DNA from: G963674505 sp964575975
GTDB taxonomy: Bacteria; Desulfobacterota; Desulfobacteria; Desulfobacterales; SKZT01
Direction of reading: 5' to 3'
NCBI GenBank assembly: GCA_964575975.1
Contig: CAZNTU010000008.1
Location: forward strand, 1 to 63,425
DNA length: 63,425 nt
In this document: in pieces, positions 28,019 through 37,040 of the stretch
How positions within the stretch are numbered: position 1 is the first letter of the stretch
Layout: every line of letters begins with the position of its first letter
Made by a program: the position numbers and the translations under genes
The notes under the pieces: model-generated
What the model saw: the letters and a program-made list of their open reading frames with translations, nothing else
The model's database searches: none
What the model was told of the DNA's origin: nothing

Positions 28019-28483
28019 TTATGATCGTCTTAAGATCAAAATATATTCGAGGTGCATCGTATTTGAGATTCCGGAAATTTGTCGAGGAAGAATTCGAGAT
28101 GGAAACAATTTATATTTCGCAGCCAATTCGATCAATAATGAATGAAGCCCTTTTACATTTTCTTTCGGAACTCCAAGAACCTTGCTTAATTGATTGTTGT
28201 TTGTCCCTATTATAACAGTGCAAAAACGACCTGGACGAAGTACTCGAGAACATTCGGAAATTATCGATTCCATGTCTTCCAAATAGAGGTCGTATTTTTC
28301 TTTGAGGTTTTTTCCCCTTAAACCGACCATGAATTTTTCAAGTTTGGATATATCAAAGCCCATAGCCTTAAGATGGAAATCGTCGTTCTTCAAATAATTT
28401 ATAGCGAAGCTATATGGAGGAGAAAAAAGAATACCGTCTACGCTATTATCTTGAGTTTTCGGATTTTGGTAGTGGGTCGAAGT
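28019..28483 (-). pseudogene. DNA methyltransferase remnant
   Basis: About 155 residues of the C-terminal part of a DNA methyltransferase. It has motif IV as SVDGILFSPPYSFAINYL and the following helix ECSRVLRPGRFCTVIIGTN. The SPPY form is typical of beta-class N4-cytosine or N6-adenine enzymes. The 5' part with the SAM-binding motif is missing, cut by the IS1-like element at 28484. No matching 5' fragment is seen on the other side of the element. Confidence 0.7.
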
Positions 28484-28520
28484 GGTTGATTTATGTTTTA
28501 TGACCTTTACATTGTTTCCT

Positions 28521-28796
28521 ATGAAACAATACATCGAAATATCATGCCGCTATTGCGGCAGCGACGATCTTGCAAAAAACGGACACGGCAAAAAAGGCGA
28601 GCAGCGCTATGTCTGCAACGGATGCGGGGGAAGCTTCCGGTCCGAATACACCTACAACGCCTGGAAGCCGGGGGTCAAGGAGCAGATCGAGAGGCAGACG
28701 CCCGACGGCTCCGGCGTCAGGGACGTGAGCCGGAACCTCGGCATCTCGAAGAACACGGTGATCGCCGAACTAAAAAAAAAGTCCCTCCGGAGGTGA
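28521..28796 (+). CDS. IS1-type InsA (zinc-finger/HTH regulator of transposition)
   Basis: About 91 residues starting MKQYIEISCRYCGSDDL. It has two CxxC pairs (CRYCGS and CNGCGG), a zinc finger, and a helix-turn-helix near VRDVSRNLGISKNTVI, both typical of InsA, which binds the element ends. It ends with a lysine-rich stretch at the A9 run where a -1 frameshift would extend it into InsB. It appears intact. Confidence 0.8.
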   Translation: MKQYIEISCRYCGSDDLAKNGHGKKGEQRYVCNGCGGSFRSEYTYNAWKPGVKEQIERQTPDGSGVRDVSRNLGISKNTVIAELKKKSLRR

Positions 28797-29272
28797 ATCC
28801 GTATTTTCCGCGGGAACCCGGCGCCTTTCCCCGCCTGGACGTCGAAATACGCGCGTCCGTGGAAGCCGAGGCCGACGAACTGTGGAGCCGCGTCGGAAAC
28901 AAGAGCCACCAGAGATGGACCTGGTACGCCGTAGAGAGGAAGTCCGGAGTCGTGCTCGCCTGGCATGACGGAAGATGGACCGACGAGAGCTGCGAGTCTC
29001 CGATGGAAAAGCTCTCGGTCTTTCCGATAAGGCGCTACTACACGGACGACTGGCAAAGCTACGGGAAATACATCCCCTCCGAAAGGCACGTCGTCGGAAA
29101 GGACAACACCTGGAGGATCGAGAGGCGCAACCTGAACTTCAGAACGCATGTAAAGCGCCTGAACCGCAGGACCATCTGTTTTTCAAAGAGCGCGAGAATC
29201 CACGACAACGTCGTCGGAACTTACATCAGCCGTTTCTATTTCAAGACCGGCCGGTATTCGGAAGTAGCCTGA
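28770..29272 (+). CDS. IS1-type InsB part of the transposase (by -1 frameshift)
   Basis: This frame has no good start of its own and would be made as InsA-InsB by slipping one base back at AAAAAAAAA (28772-28780). It carries the IS1 DDE-type features: an Asp-Glu region (EADELWSRVG), YTDDWQSYGKYIP and the C-terminal FYFKTGR. The frame is open through to 29272, so the element may be active. Confidence 0.75.
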
Positions 29273-29303
29273 TCAACCGATTGATTCTGCGGAGGCCGCG
29301 TAA

Positions 29304-29552
29304 TTATTCAAACCTATAGGGCTGCTTGCTACCCGTCTTTTTCTCGTCAAACCGAACCCGACACAATCTAAAATTTTCCAGTGGACTCCCCGCGATTCGT
29401 CGGATGTTAGCGATCTTTTCTCCAATAGAGTCCTGTTTAACATTCGGAAGGAACGAACATGCTTTCGTCAGTCTTCGAAATATTCGAACGGAATTCCGAC
29501 AAAAGATTTTCCTGATCGAACCTTTGCCGATTCCGACCTGAGCTTTGAACAT
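29304..29552 (-). CDS. Hypothetical protein fragment beside the IS1 element
   Basis: An 82-residue frame ending KTGSKQPYRFE. It has no recognised domain, and the frame is probably the C-terminal end of a larger lost gene. The readable part (SFLPNVKQDSIGEKIANIRR) is protein-like rather than random. It may belong to the same damaged restriction or methylase region. Low confidence. Confidence 0.3.
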   Translation of the reverse strand: MFKAQVGIGKGSIRKIFCRNSVRIFRRLTKACSFLPNVKQDSIGEKIANIRRIAGSPLENFRLCRVRFDEKKTGSKQPYRFE

Positions 29553-29596
29553 TTTTTATTTTTTATTATTTTTGTTTTTTATAGTTATTATACCCT

Positions 29597-29747
29597 GTCA
29601 AATTTGACAATAACTTTCCAACTCTTTGAATTTACAATGAAAACCGATTTCCATCCTGTTCAAAGAACATTCCGGCCTTGTGTCGATTACAGGCGAATTG
29701 CGATCGTCAAAAATAGAATTGTGGAAAAACGCGGTTTTCGTTGACAC
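29597..29747 (+). repeat. MITE-like ~150-bp repeat, copy C
   Basis: 151 bases from GTCAAATTTGACAATAACTT to GTTGACAC, in direct orientation with copy B 5.3 kb to the left and of identical length. Conserved blocks: AACTTTCCAA, TTGAATTT, GTGTCG, CGATCG and the terminal GACAC. It sits just before the PHP-UvrD gene and marks the right edge of the decayed island. Confidence 0.6.
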
Positions 29748-29875
29748 GTTTTCGTTATATAAAGCCCGTGTTTTGATAAAAATCGCGGAGATCGCGGAAT
29801 CGGGCGACCGGCGTTTATCCGGGCGAATCCGCGACAGGCCGACAACGCCAATTAAGACGGACGGGCAATGAAACA

Positions 29876-32800
29876 ATGAAGTTTATTTCCGATTTTCACG
29901 TCCATTCGAAGTATTCCAGGGGGACATCCAAGGACATGGACCTGGAGAACCTTTACATAGCCGCCCAACTTAAAGGCATCACGGTTGTGGGCACGGGCGA
30001 CTTCACGCATCCCGAATGGTTTTCCCAACTGCGGGAAAAACTGGTTCTTGGGGACGACGGGCTGTACATGCTGAATCCTCGAATCGCGGAAAAATGCGAC
30101 GAACAAGTCCCCGCTTCGTGCCGGTCCCGGGTCTTTTTCACCCTGACGGCCGAGATCAGCAACATTTACAAGAAAAAGGACAAAACCCGAAAAAACCATA
30201 ACCTGGTTTTCGCGCCCGATTTGGATTCCGCCGCGCGGTTCAACGCGAAGCTTTCGGCGATCGGGAACATCAAGTCCGACGGAAGGCCCATTTTGGGGCT
30301 GGACGCCCGCGATTTGCTTGAGATCGTGCTGGAGACCATGGATCGCGGTTTTTTCGTCCCCGCTCATATTTGGACGCCTTGGTTTTCCTTATTGGGTTCC
30401 AAGTCGGGGTTCGATTCCATGGAGGAATGCTTCGAGGACTTGACCCCGCACATTCATGCTGCGGAAACGGGATTGTCTTCGGATCCTCCGATGAACTGGC
30501 GGGTTTCTTCTCTTGACGGAATAACCTTGATTTCCAACTCCGACGCGCATTCGCCGGCGAACCTCGGAAGGGAATCCAATCTTTTCGACACGGACTTGTC
30601 CTACGACGCGATCGTCGGCGCTCTGAAGACCGGCGATCTGGAGCGTTTTCGGGGGACCCTCGAGTTTTATCCCGAAGAGGGCAAGTACCATTACGACGGC
30701 CATCGAAAGTGCGAGACGAGGTTCGATCCGGACCGAAGCATCGCGAACAAGGGGATTTGCCCGGTTTGCGGAAAGCCTTTGACGCTTGGGGTGCTGTATC
30801 GGGTAAACGCCTTGTCGGACCGTCGGGAGGGCGAAAAGCCGGAAAAATGCCATCCTTATTACAACATCGTCCCTATGTCCGATATTCTTTCGGAAATACT
30901 GAGGTCCGGTCCCAAGAGCAAAAGAGTCCTCCAGCATTATCGCGCCATATTGGAAAGACTCGGTCCGGAACTTATGGTTCTTCGTGCCCTGCCGTTCGAA
31001 AAAATCGAGGAAGCCGGCGTTCCGTTTCTTGCGGAAGCCGTTCGCCGCATGCGGGAAAAAAACGTGGATATAGAGCCCGGATACGACGGCGAATACGGTC
31101 GCGTGAAGATTTTCGGCGAGGGGGAGTTGGACAGACTGGCCGCGCAGAAGCTTCTTTTCGACATGCCCCGCAAAAAGATTGTCGATAAATCGATCGAAAC
31201 GTCGCCGACACTGGAAACAGAATGTAAATCGACGGCCGAAACAATCATGCCGTATACTGTTAAAAATGGTCGGAACGATTCCAATGGAGCGGGTGCGGAC
31301 GGGCTGAACGAGGAGCAACGGGCGGCGGTGGAAAGCAGCTCGAAGACTCTTCTCATTGTGGCCGGTCCCGGAACCGGAAAGACCCGCACGCTGGTCCATC
31401 GAATCGCCCACTTGATATCCGAAGGCAAAATTCCCCCCGAAAGCATTCTGGCCGCGACATTCACGAACAAGGCCGCCGGGGAAATGAAAGAGCGGCTGGA
31501 AACATTGCTGGGGGCCGGGGTCGGCCGTCCGGCAGTCGGAACGTTCCACGCCTTGTGCCTCGAAATATTGAAGGACGCTTTTCCCGACAGGCAATTTTCC
31601 ATCTTGGAGGAAAACGACCGACTCTATTTCGTCAAGGAAGCCGTAAAAAAGGTCAAGCGGATTTATGCGGACTTTTCGGCAAGGCCCGCCCGCCTGCTCC
31701 AAATGATCTCGACGGCCAAGCAGGAAATCGCGGGTCCCGGCGACGACTTGGAGCCGTACGCCGGAGATATCGACGCTGCCTCTTTCAAAAAGGTCTATGA
31801 ACATTACCAGGAGTTGCTTGTTCAAAACCTCTGCCTGGATTTCGACGATCTTCTGTACGAGGCTGTCGTATTGTTCGAATCGGACCCGGACTTTTCAAGG
31901 GAAATCCGGAACAGGTTCAGATTCGTCCTGGTGGACGAGTACCAGGATTTGAACCATGCGCAATACAGGATTGTTCGCGCTCTCGCCCATTCGGATATGG
32001 ACGCGGACGGCCCGGAAAGAGGTCTGTTCGTCATCGGAGACCCCGATCAGTCCATCTACGGCTTTCGCGGGTCCGACGTCAGGTTTTTTCAACGATTTCT
32101 GGACGATTATCCGGGCGCGCGAGTCGTATACCTGAGCAGAAACTACCGTTGCACCGAAACCATTTTGAAAGCGTCGCGCCAAGTCATCGAGAAACACAGG
32201 GTCGGAACGGAAACCCCCATAATCTATTCGGGTATCGAAGGGGTACCGGTCTTGAGCATATGGGAAACTCCTTCCGACAAAGCCGAGGCGGAAACCATAG
32301 CCCGTATCATTGAAAAGCTCGTGGGCGGTTCCGGCTTTTACTCCATCGATTCGGGGCGAGCGCAAGGCGGAGGTGCTGAAATAGACCGGAGCTTTTCGGA
32401 CATCGCCGTCCTGTTTCGGACAAGAGAGCAAGGGAGGTTTCTGGAGGATACGCTGGAGAGCAAAGGCGTACCGTGCCAATTGGTGGGAAAGGAAAATCTT
32501 TTCGGCAAAGAAGGCGGGGGGGACCTTCTGGCTCTTTTGAGGATCATCCACAACGCCGCGATCTATCCGGATCTGGAAAGGGCGTTGATCGCCATGAAGC
32601 CCTCCATGGGCCGGTCCGACGCAAAAAATATTCTTTCGTGGGGCGTTCAAAACGGTTTCTCCGTGCGCGAACTGTTGGAACAGGTCGGAAATGTTCCCGA
32701 GTCGTCGGTAAACGTGGCGCAACGGAGGATCGCGCGCGAATTCGCGGAAGACCTCGCGAAAATTCGTTTCGAAATCGAAGCTTTATCGGAAATGATCACC

Positions 32801-33319
32801 GTGAAAATGCAATTGAACCACCTTGCCAAGCAGACCGCCCTTAAGGCGCTGATATTCAAGACCGCCGCCAATGCCGACGCTTTCAACAAAGTGCTTGATT
32901 TTTCCGCGCAATTTGGCAAGAATGCAAGAAACTTTTTGTCGTCGGTCGCTCTTCAAACGGACCCGGACGCATATTTCAGCCGGGCCGAAAAGGTTTCCCT
33001 GATGACCATGCACGCGGCCAAAGGCCTAGAGTTTCCGGTCGTCTTCATAGCGGGTTGCGAGGACGGATTCATTCCGTACAAAAGAGACGGCGAAACGGGG
33101 GACCCTGAAGAAGAAAGACGACTCTTTTACGTGGCAATGACCCGCGCCCAGGAGGAACTCTATCTTACTTGGACCCTGAAAAGGACGATTCGCGGGAGAG
33201 TATCGAACCGAAACATATCTCCCTTCGCGGGCGAGATAGAAAGAAACTTGAAAAGGCACGAAAGAGCCCTGGAGGCTAAAAAAGCAAGCAGCGCGCAAGT
33301 TCAGCTTAGGATGTTTTGA
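29876..33319 (+). CDS. PHP-type (EndoQ-like) nuclease fused to UvrD/Rep helicase
   Basis: 1,147 residues. Residues 1 to about 430 form a PHP metallo-phosphoesterase domain of the TIGR00375/EndoQ type: DFHVHSKYSRG at the start, GDFTHPEW, SNSDAHSPANLG, and a CxxC finger (GICPVCGKPL). From about 465 is a full SF1 helicase: LNEEQRAAVESSSKTLLIVA with Walker A GPGTGKT, VLVDEYQDLNHAQYRIVRAL, GDPDQSIYGFRGSD, and LMTMHAAKGLEFPVVF. EndoQ cuts DNA at deaminated bases; fusion to a helicase suggests repair linked to unwinding. It is intact, start ATG 29876. Confidence 0.88.
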   Translation: MKFISDFHVHSKYSRGTSKDMDLENLYIAAQLKGITVVGTGDFTHPEWFSQLREKLVLGDDGLYMLNPRIAEKCDEQVPASCRSRVFFTLTAEISNIYKKKDKTRKNHNLVFAPDLDSAARFNAKLSAIGNIKSDGRPILGLDARDLLEIVLETMDRGFFVPAHIWTPWFSLLGSKSGFDSMEECFEDLTPHIHAAETGLSSDPPMNWRVSSLDGITLISNSDAHSPANLGRESNLFDTDLSYDAIVGALKTGDLERFRGTLEFYPEEGKYHYDGHRKCETRFDPDRSIANKGICPVCGKPLTLGVLYRVNALSDRREGEKPEKCHPYYNIVPMSDILSEILRSGPKSKRVLQHYRAILERLGPELMVLRALPFEKIEEAGVPFLAEAVRRMREKNVDIEPGYDGEYGRVKIFGEGELDRLAAQKLLFDMPRKKIVDKSIETSPTLETECKSTAETIMPYTVKNGRNDSNGAGADGLNEEQRAAVESSSKTLLIVAGPGTGKTRTLVHRIAHLISEGKIPPESILAATFTNKAAGEMKERLETLLGAGVGRPAVGTFHALCLEILKDAFPDRQFSILEENDRLYFVKEAVKKVKRIYADFSARPARLLQMISTAKQEIAGPGDDLEPYAGDIDAASFKKVYEHYQELLVQNLCLDFDDLLYEAVVLFESDPDFSREIRNRFRFVLVDEYQDLNHAQYRIVRALAHSDMDADGPERGLFVIGDPDQSIYGFRGSDVRFFQRFLDDYPGARVVYLSRNYRCTETILKASRQVIEKHRVGTETPIIYSGIEGVPVLSIWETPSDKAEAETIARIIEKLVGGSGFYSIDSGRAQGGGAEIDRSFSDIAVLFRTREQGRFLEDTLESKGVPCQLVGKENLFGKEGGGDLLALLRIIHNAAIYPDLERALIAMKPSMGRSDAKNILSWGVQNGFSVRELLEQVGNVPESSVNVAQRRIAREFAEDLAKIRFEIEALSEMITVKMQLNHLAKQTALKALIFKTAANADAFNKVLDFSAQFGKNARNFLSSVALQTDPDAYFSRAEKVSLMTMHAAKGLEFPVVFIAGCEDGFIPYKRDGETGDPEEERRLFYVAMTRAQEELYLTWTLKRTIRGRVSNRNISPFAGEIERNLKRHERALEAKKASSAQVQLRMF

Positions 33320-33333
33320 CGATTCGATCAAAG

Positions 33334-33948
33334 ATGAACAAGTCCGGAAAATCCTTTTTGGCGGTATTGATCGTATGTTCGGCTCTATGGTTCTTCGGGC
33401 CCCGGTCGAGTTGCGCGGAAATTTACATGTACGTGGACGAGAACGGGGTCCGGCATTTCACGAACATGCCCATGGCGTCGGTCGGCGAAGATTTCAAATT
33501 CAAGATATTCCAGAAAGGCGACACGCGGCGCCGGGTTTTCCGGGGGAGCTATTCCGGAAACTACGATTCCTGCATAATGGAGGCCTCGCAACATCATGGA
33601 GTGTCCATGTCTCTTTTGAAAGCCGTCATCAAGGCGGAATCCGATTTCAACCCCAACGCCGTATCGAAAAAGGGTGCCGTGGGCCTCATGCAGATCATGC
33701 CGTTCAATTTCAAGCTGCTGTCGATCGACGACCCTTACGACCCGTGGCAGAATATCATGGGCGGGGCCAAATATTTGAAAAACATGCTGAAAAAATTCAA
33801 CGGCGACCTAGCCTTGTCGTTGGCCGCCTACAACGCGGGTCCGAACGCGGTCGACAAATACGGTTGCATTCCTCCCTATCCCGAAACCAAGGATTACGTC
33901 GAAAAAGTCCTTCGGTATTATTCCTATTTCAAAAGCAAAGAAGGATGA
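33334..33948 (+). CDS. Lytic transglycosylase with N-terminal DUF4124
   Basis: About 204 residues. A signal sequence (FLAVLIVCSALWFFG) is followed by a DUF4124-like strand pair (MYVDENGVRHFTNMP) and an SLT domain: LKAVIKAESDFNPNAVS with the catalytic Glu, GAVGLMQIMP and ALSLAAYNAGPNAVDKYG. Such enzymes cleave the glycan strand of peptidoglycan in the periplasm. It starts 14 bases after the helicase fusion and is read the same way. Confidence 0.9.
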   Translation: MNKSGKSFLAVLIVCSALWFFGPRSSCAEIYMYVDENGVRHFTNMPMASVGEDFKFKIFQKGDTRRRVFRGSYSGNYDSCIMEASQHHGVSMSLLKAVIKAESDFNPNAVSKKGAVGLMQIMPFNFKLLSIDDPYDPWQNIMGGAKYLKNMLKKFNGDLALSLAAYNAGPNAVDKYGCIPPYPETKDYVEKVLRYYSYFKSKEG

Positions 33949-33978
33949 TATCCCGGCATTAAACGACCGTGCCTCCAT

Positions 33979-34524
33979 TCAGTTCCGAAGTTCCTTGACC
34001 ATGATTACCAAGTCCTCGTAAATTCCCTCCTGGTCCTTGATGAAGTTTTTCAAAACGGCGGCTTCCTTGAACCCCATTTTTTCGCAAAGGAAATAGGCCT
34101 CGTCCAAGGCGGGAGAAACTTCCGCCGTAACTTGGTCGATTCCCATGGCGTTGGAAATTTCGAGGATTATTTCGATCAGCGCAGTGGAAAGGCCTTTTTC
34201 CCTGTATTCCGGGTCCACCGTTCCCCGGATTTCCACCTGGTGCCTGGTCCAACCCACCTGATTGAATTTCAAGGCGGCGTTCGCCACGATCCGGTCCCCG
34301 TCCAAGGCTACCAGCGGCAGCACCGCGTCGTAGTCGAGGTCGAATATCATTTTCTCCACGACCGCAGGGTCCGTCACGTCGTCCTTGAGGCGCGAAACCT
34401 CCTTGGCGGGGAGTCTCCTGAAATATTCCAAAAGCCTGGCTTCGTCCTCTTTTCTCAACGGGCGGATGGAAAGTTCGGTATTGTCCTTCAGCGTGACGAT
34501 TTTCGGGTAGTCGTTCGGATTCAT
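33979..34524 (-). CDS. GNAT-family acetyltransferase
   Basis: 181 residues. The N-terminal LSIRPLRKEDEARLLEYFRR is like bacterial GNAT proteins associated with CoA-binding (Pat-like) C-terminal domains. The acetyl-CoA loop is at GTVDPEYREKGLSTALIEII and the last strands carry EAYFLCEKMGFKEAAVLKNF. A strong GAGGAGG ribosome binding site precedes ATG 34524. The substrate is unknown; it converges with the transglycosylase gene. Confidence 0.8.
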   Translation of the reverse strand: MNPNDYPKIVTLKDNTELSIRPLRKEDEARLLEYFRRLPAKEVSRLKDDVTDPAVVEKMIFDLDYDAVLPLVALDGDRIVANAALKFNQVGWTRHQVEIRGTVDPEYREKGLSTALIEIILEISNAMGIDQVTAEVSPALDEAYFLCEKMGFKEAAVLKNFIKDQEGIYEDLVIMVKELRN

Positions 34525-34661
34525 ATTTTTATCCTCCTCGGATGAATAGGAAGATCCGTCCTTTATTCGCGTTACCGCTTCCCCCGGAATGTCCGCAGAA
34601 CAAATTTTTCTTCGAAAATTTTTATTTAAAATAACATTTTCCGACTGCGTTTCCAAGATTG

Positions 34662-35636
34662 TTATTGCATCCAAAGGTAATAAAATCCGGGGGAAAGCAA
34701 GTCTATGGATTTGCCAAGACCAAAATCGATCGCTCCGATGTTCTTTCCGGCGGGGCTCATGGCCATTGGATTGTAGTAGTTGTCGTCCGGGTACTTGGTT
34801 CTGCGATAGACGACAACCTTCGCGTCTTCCGGCGCCCCCGAGAGCCTCTTGGCCTCCTCCACGGCGTCTTGGATATACCCGATTCGATCCACCAGACCTA
34901 TTTTTTCGGCCTCTTGGGCCAGGAAAATCCGCGCCGACGAGACTGCGTCCAATGCCTGCCCCTTCAAATCCCTGTGTTTCGTCAATAGAGCCACGAAGCG
35001 GCCGCCCATTTCCTCGATCATGTTTTGCAGAATCTTTTCCTCCTCCGGCGAGCTGTTCCTGAAAAGCGACCCCATGTCCTTTTTTTCGCCTGATTTATAG
35101 ACATCGACTCGCACTCCGATCTTGTCCATCAAGCCGGTGACGTCGGGCCTCAGCAGAAGTACGCCGACGGACCCGGTGACGGTCGTCGGATGGGCGAAAA
35201 TCGTATCCGACGGCATCGCGATGTAGTATCCCCCCGAAGTAGCCATGTCCATGAAGGATGCGACTATTTTAACGTTATGTTCCTCTTTGATTTTCATGAT
35301 TTCGTGATAAAGCACGTCGCTAGCGGTGACGGTTCCTCCAGGCGAGTTGATTTGCAGCACGATCGCCTTGACGTTTTTGTCCTCCTTGGCCCGATTCAGC
35401 CGAGACACCGCCTCCTGCACCAAACTGGGCTTCTCGCCCAGAATGCCCTCTTCAGGCTTGTCGGAAACCAGCCCCGTTATAGGAATTACGATGATTTTCT
35501 CCTTCGCTTTGCCCTCTATGACGGATTCAATCAAAGGGTCCGTCGCGTCCGGGGACAGTTTTACTTCGATGCCACCGCATCCAAAAAGGACGGACGTCCA
35601 AACTATAATGAAAATCGAAACGGCTGTTTTGTTCAT
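34662..35636 (-). CDS. sppA: Signal peptide peptidase SppA (36K type), lipoprotein-like
   Basis: 324 residues. An N-terminal hydrophobic stretch ends in FGCGG, a possible lipobox. The S49 catalytic serine is in ATSGGYYIA and the lysine in VYKSGEKKDMGS, with INSPGG for the oxyanion region. SppA degrades cleaved signal peptides in the inner membrane. It is monocistronic; upstream is a long AT-rich gap. Confidence 0.9.
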   Translation of the reverse strand: MNKTAVSIFIIVWTSVLFGCGGIEVKLSPDATDPLIESVIEGKAKEKIIVIPITGLVSDKPEEGILGEKPSLVQEAVSRLNRAKEDKNVKAIVLQINSPGGTVTASDVLYHEIMKIKEEHNVKIVASFMDMATSGGYYIAMPSDTIFAHPTTVTGSVGVLLLRPDVTGLMDKIGVRVDVYKSGEKKDMGSLFRNSSPEEEKILQNMIEEMGGRFVALLTKHRDLKGQALDAVSSARIFLAQEAEKIGLVDRIGYIQDAVEEAKRLSGAPEDAKVVVYRRTKYPDDNYYNPMAMSPAGKNIGAIDFGLGKSIDLLSPGFYYLWMQ

Positions 35637-35923
35637 TTTCGCCTCCCGTTTTTTCCGATAAATGAGTATTGGAAATCTTGATTTGTTTTTAAACGGGCGG
35701 ATTATATTCGAAAATTCATTCGAATGATACAGCGAATCAGGTGGGAGACTATAAAAAGGGATCGTATTCGAACGCGAGGGAAAAACTTCTTTTAAGGTGA
35801 TTTTTCCGATATTGTTTGCATAATTTTCGACAATACACTATTAATCGTCGAAGTCGGCGACGGTCGTTCTTTGCAAGAAAAAGAGCGACGAAAAATATCG
35901 AACAGAGAAAGGAGGACCCGATC
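35637..35923. other. Gap between sppA and the flavoprotein gene
   Basis: About 287 bases, AT-rich, with no supported gene. Divergent promoters for sppA (left) and the flavoprotein (right) should lie here, but no clear sigma-70 pair was found. Confidence 0.3.
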
Positions 35924-37039
35924 ATGTATTCCATTCTTTATTCGCCTCTGGAAGTCGGGGGGTTGAGGTTGAAGAACCGGATAACCATGGCTCCGCTGTA
36001 TCTGGGGTACGCCGGGGAGGGCGGAACCGTTTCCCCCCTGCTGTTGGAGCACTACAAGGCGATGGCCCGGAGCGGAGCGTCGATGATCGTCGTGGAAAAC
36101 GCGACGGTCGATCATCCTCTGGGAAGCGGTTCCAACCGGACCATCCGGGCGGACACGGACGAAAACCTAGACGGCTTGTCCCGATTGGCGTCCGCCATCA
36201 AGGCGGAGGGTGCCGTGGCTTGTCTTCAGATCAACCACGCCGGACGCTTCGCCGGGTCGGAAAAGCCGGTGGCACCGTCGGCCGTGGACACGTTCGGCAG
36301 AAAACCGGAGGCCCTTTCCATCGAGCAGATCGAGAAAATCCAGGCCAAGTACGCGGACGCCGCCCTTAGAGCGAAAAACGCCGGATTCGACATGGTGGAG
36401 GTCCACGGAGGAACGGGCTACCTTGCGGTCCAGTTCGTATCCCCGAGAACCAACAAGAGGGACGACTCCTACGGCGGGTCGCTTGAAAACCGCATGAGAT
36501 TTCCCTTGGAAATCCTTTCTAAAGTTCGCGCCGCAGTTGGAAACTATCCGGTCGGCTGGCGGTTCATGGCCGACGAATGGCTCCCGGACGGTCTCAAGCT
36601 GGAGGAATCCGAAAAGTTCGCCAAGGCTTTGGCCGACGGCGGAGTTTCCTACATTTCGGTGATGGGTGGGACTTACGAATCGTTCTTCCTTCCGGAAATC
36701 ATCGAAAAATCGAAATCGGTCGGATACATGGTCGATTTGGCGGCGGCGATCAAAAAGCAAGCCCCGGTTCCGGTGGTAACGGCCGGTAGAATCTCCACCG
36801 GAGCGACGGCGGAGAATATCATCGCGACAGGAAAGGCCGATTTGATCGGGCTTGCTCGGGTATTATGGGCCGACCCCGAATGGCCCCAAAAGGTCGAAGA
36901 GGGGCGAGAGAGCGAAATAGTCCAATGCGACCCGGCCTGCGGCGATGTCTGCATGCAGTTGGCGATGAAGGGAAAACCGGCTTTCTGCACGCGGTGGAAT
37001 TCTAAAAAGGTGAAGAAATACAAGGATATGTTCGTGTAA
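35924..37039 (+). CDS. Old-yellow-enzyme-type NADH:flavin oxidoreductase
   Basis: 371 residues, a single FMN TIM-barrel. Visible are RLKNRITMAPLYLGY, the QINHAGRFAG motif with the active-site His region, and VQFVSPRTNKRDDSYGGSLE. The C-terminal end carries four cysteines (CDPACGDVCMQLAMKGKPAFC), a spacing unlike the CxxCxxxC of the 2,4-dienoyl-CoA reductase cluster. The family reduces activated C=C bonds. It has a strong GGAGG site at 35911 and its stop is one base before the next ATG (37041), so the two genes are an operon. Confidence 0.88.
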   Translation: MYSILYSPLEVGGLRLKNRITMAPLYLGYAGEGGTVSPLLLEHYKAMARSGASMIVVENATVDHPLGSGSNRTIRADTDENLDGLSRLASAIKAEGAVACLQINHAGRFAGSEKPVAPSAVDTFGRKPEALSIEQIEKIQAKYADAALRAKNAGFDMVEVHGGTGYLAVQFVSPRTNKRDDSYGGSLENRMRFPLEILSKVRAAVGNYPVGWRFMADEWLPDGLKLEESEKFAKALADGGVSYISVMGGTYESFFLPEIIEKSKSVGYMVDLAAAIKKQAPVPVVTAGRISTGATAENIIATGKADLIGLARVLWADPEWPQKVEEGRESEIVQCDPACGDVCMQLAMKGKPAFCTRWNSKKVKKYKDMFV

Positions 37040-37040
37040 C

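Larger units (their letters stand above)
28484..29278 (+). mobile_element. IS1-family insertion sequence
   Basis: About 795 bases. Short inverted ends GGTTGAT (28484-28490) and ATCAACC (29272-29278) flank two overlapping frames for InsA and InsB joined by an A9 slippery run. The flanking bases show no target-site duplication. The right end coincides with the InsB stop codon. The element cuts the methyltransferase gene. Confidence 0.8.

Noticed and set aside
34603..34622. Inverted repeat AAATTTT..AAAATTT near sppA
   Set aside because: It is made only of A and T and could arise by chance; not strong enough to call a terminator.
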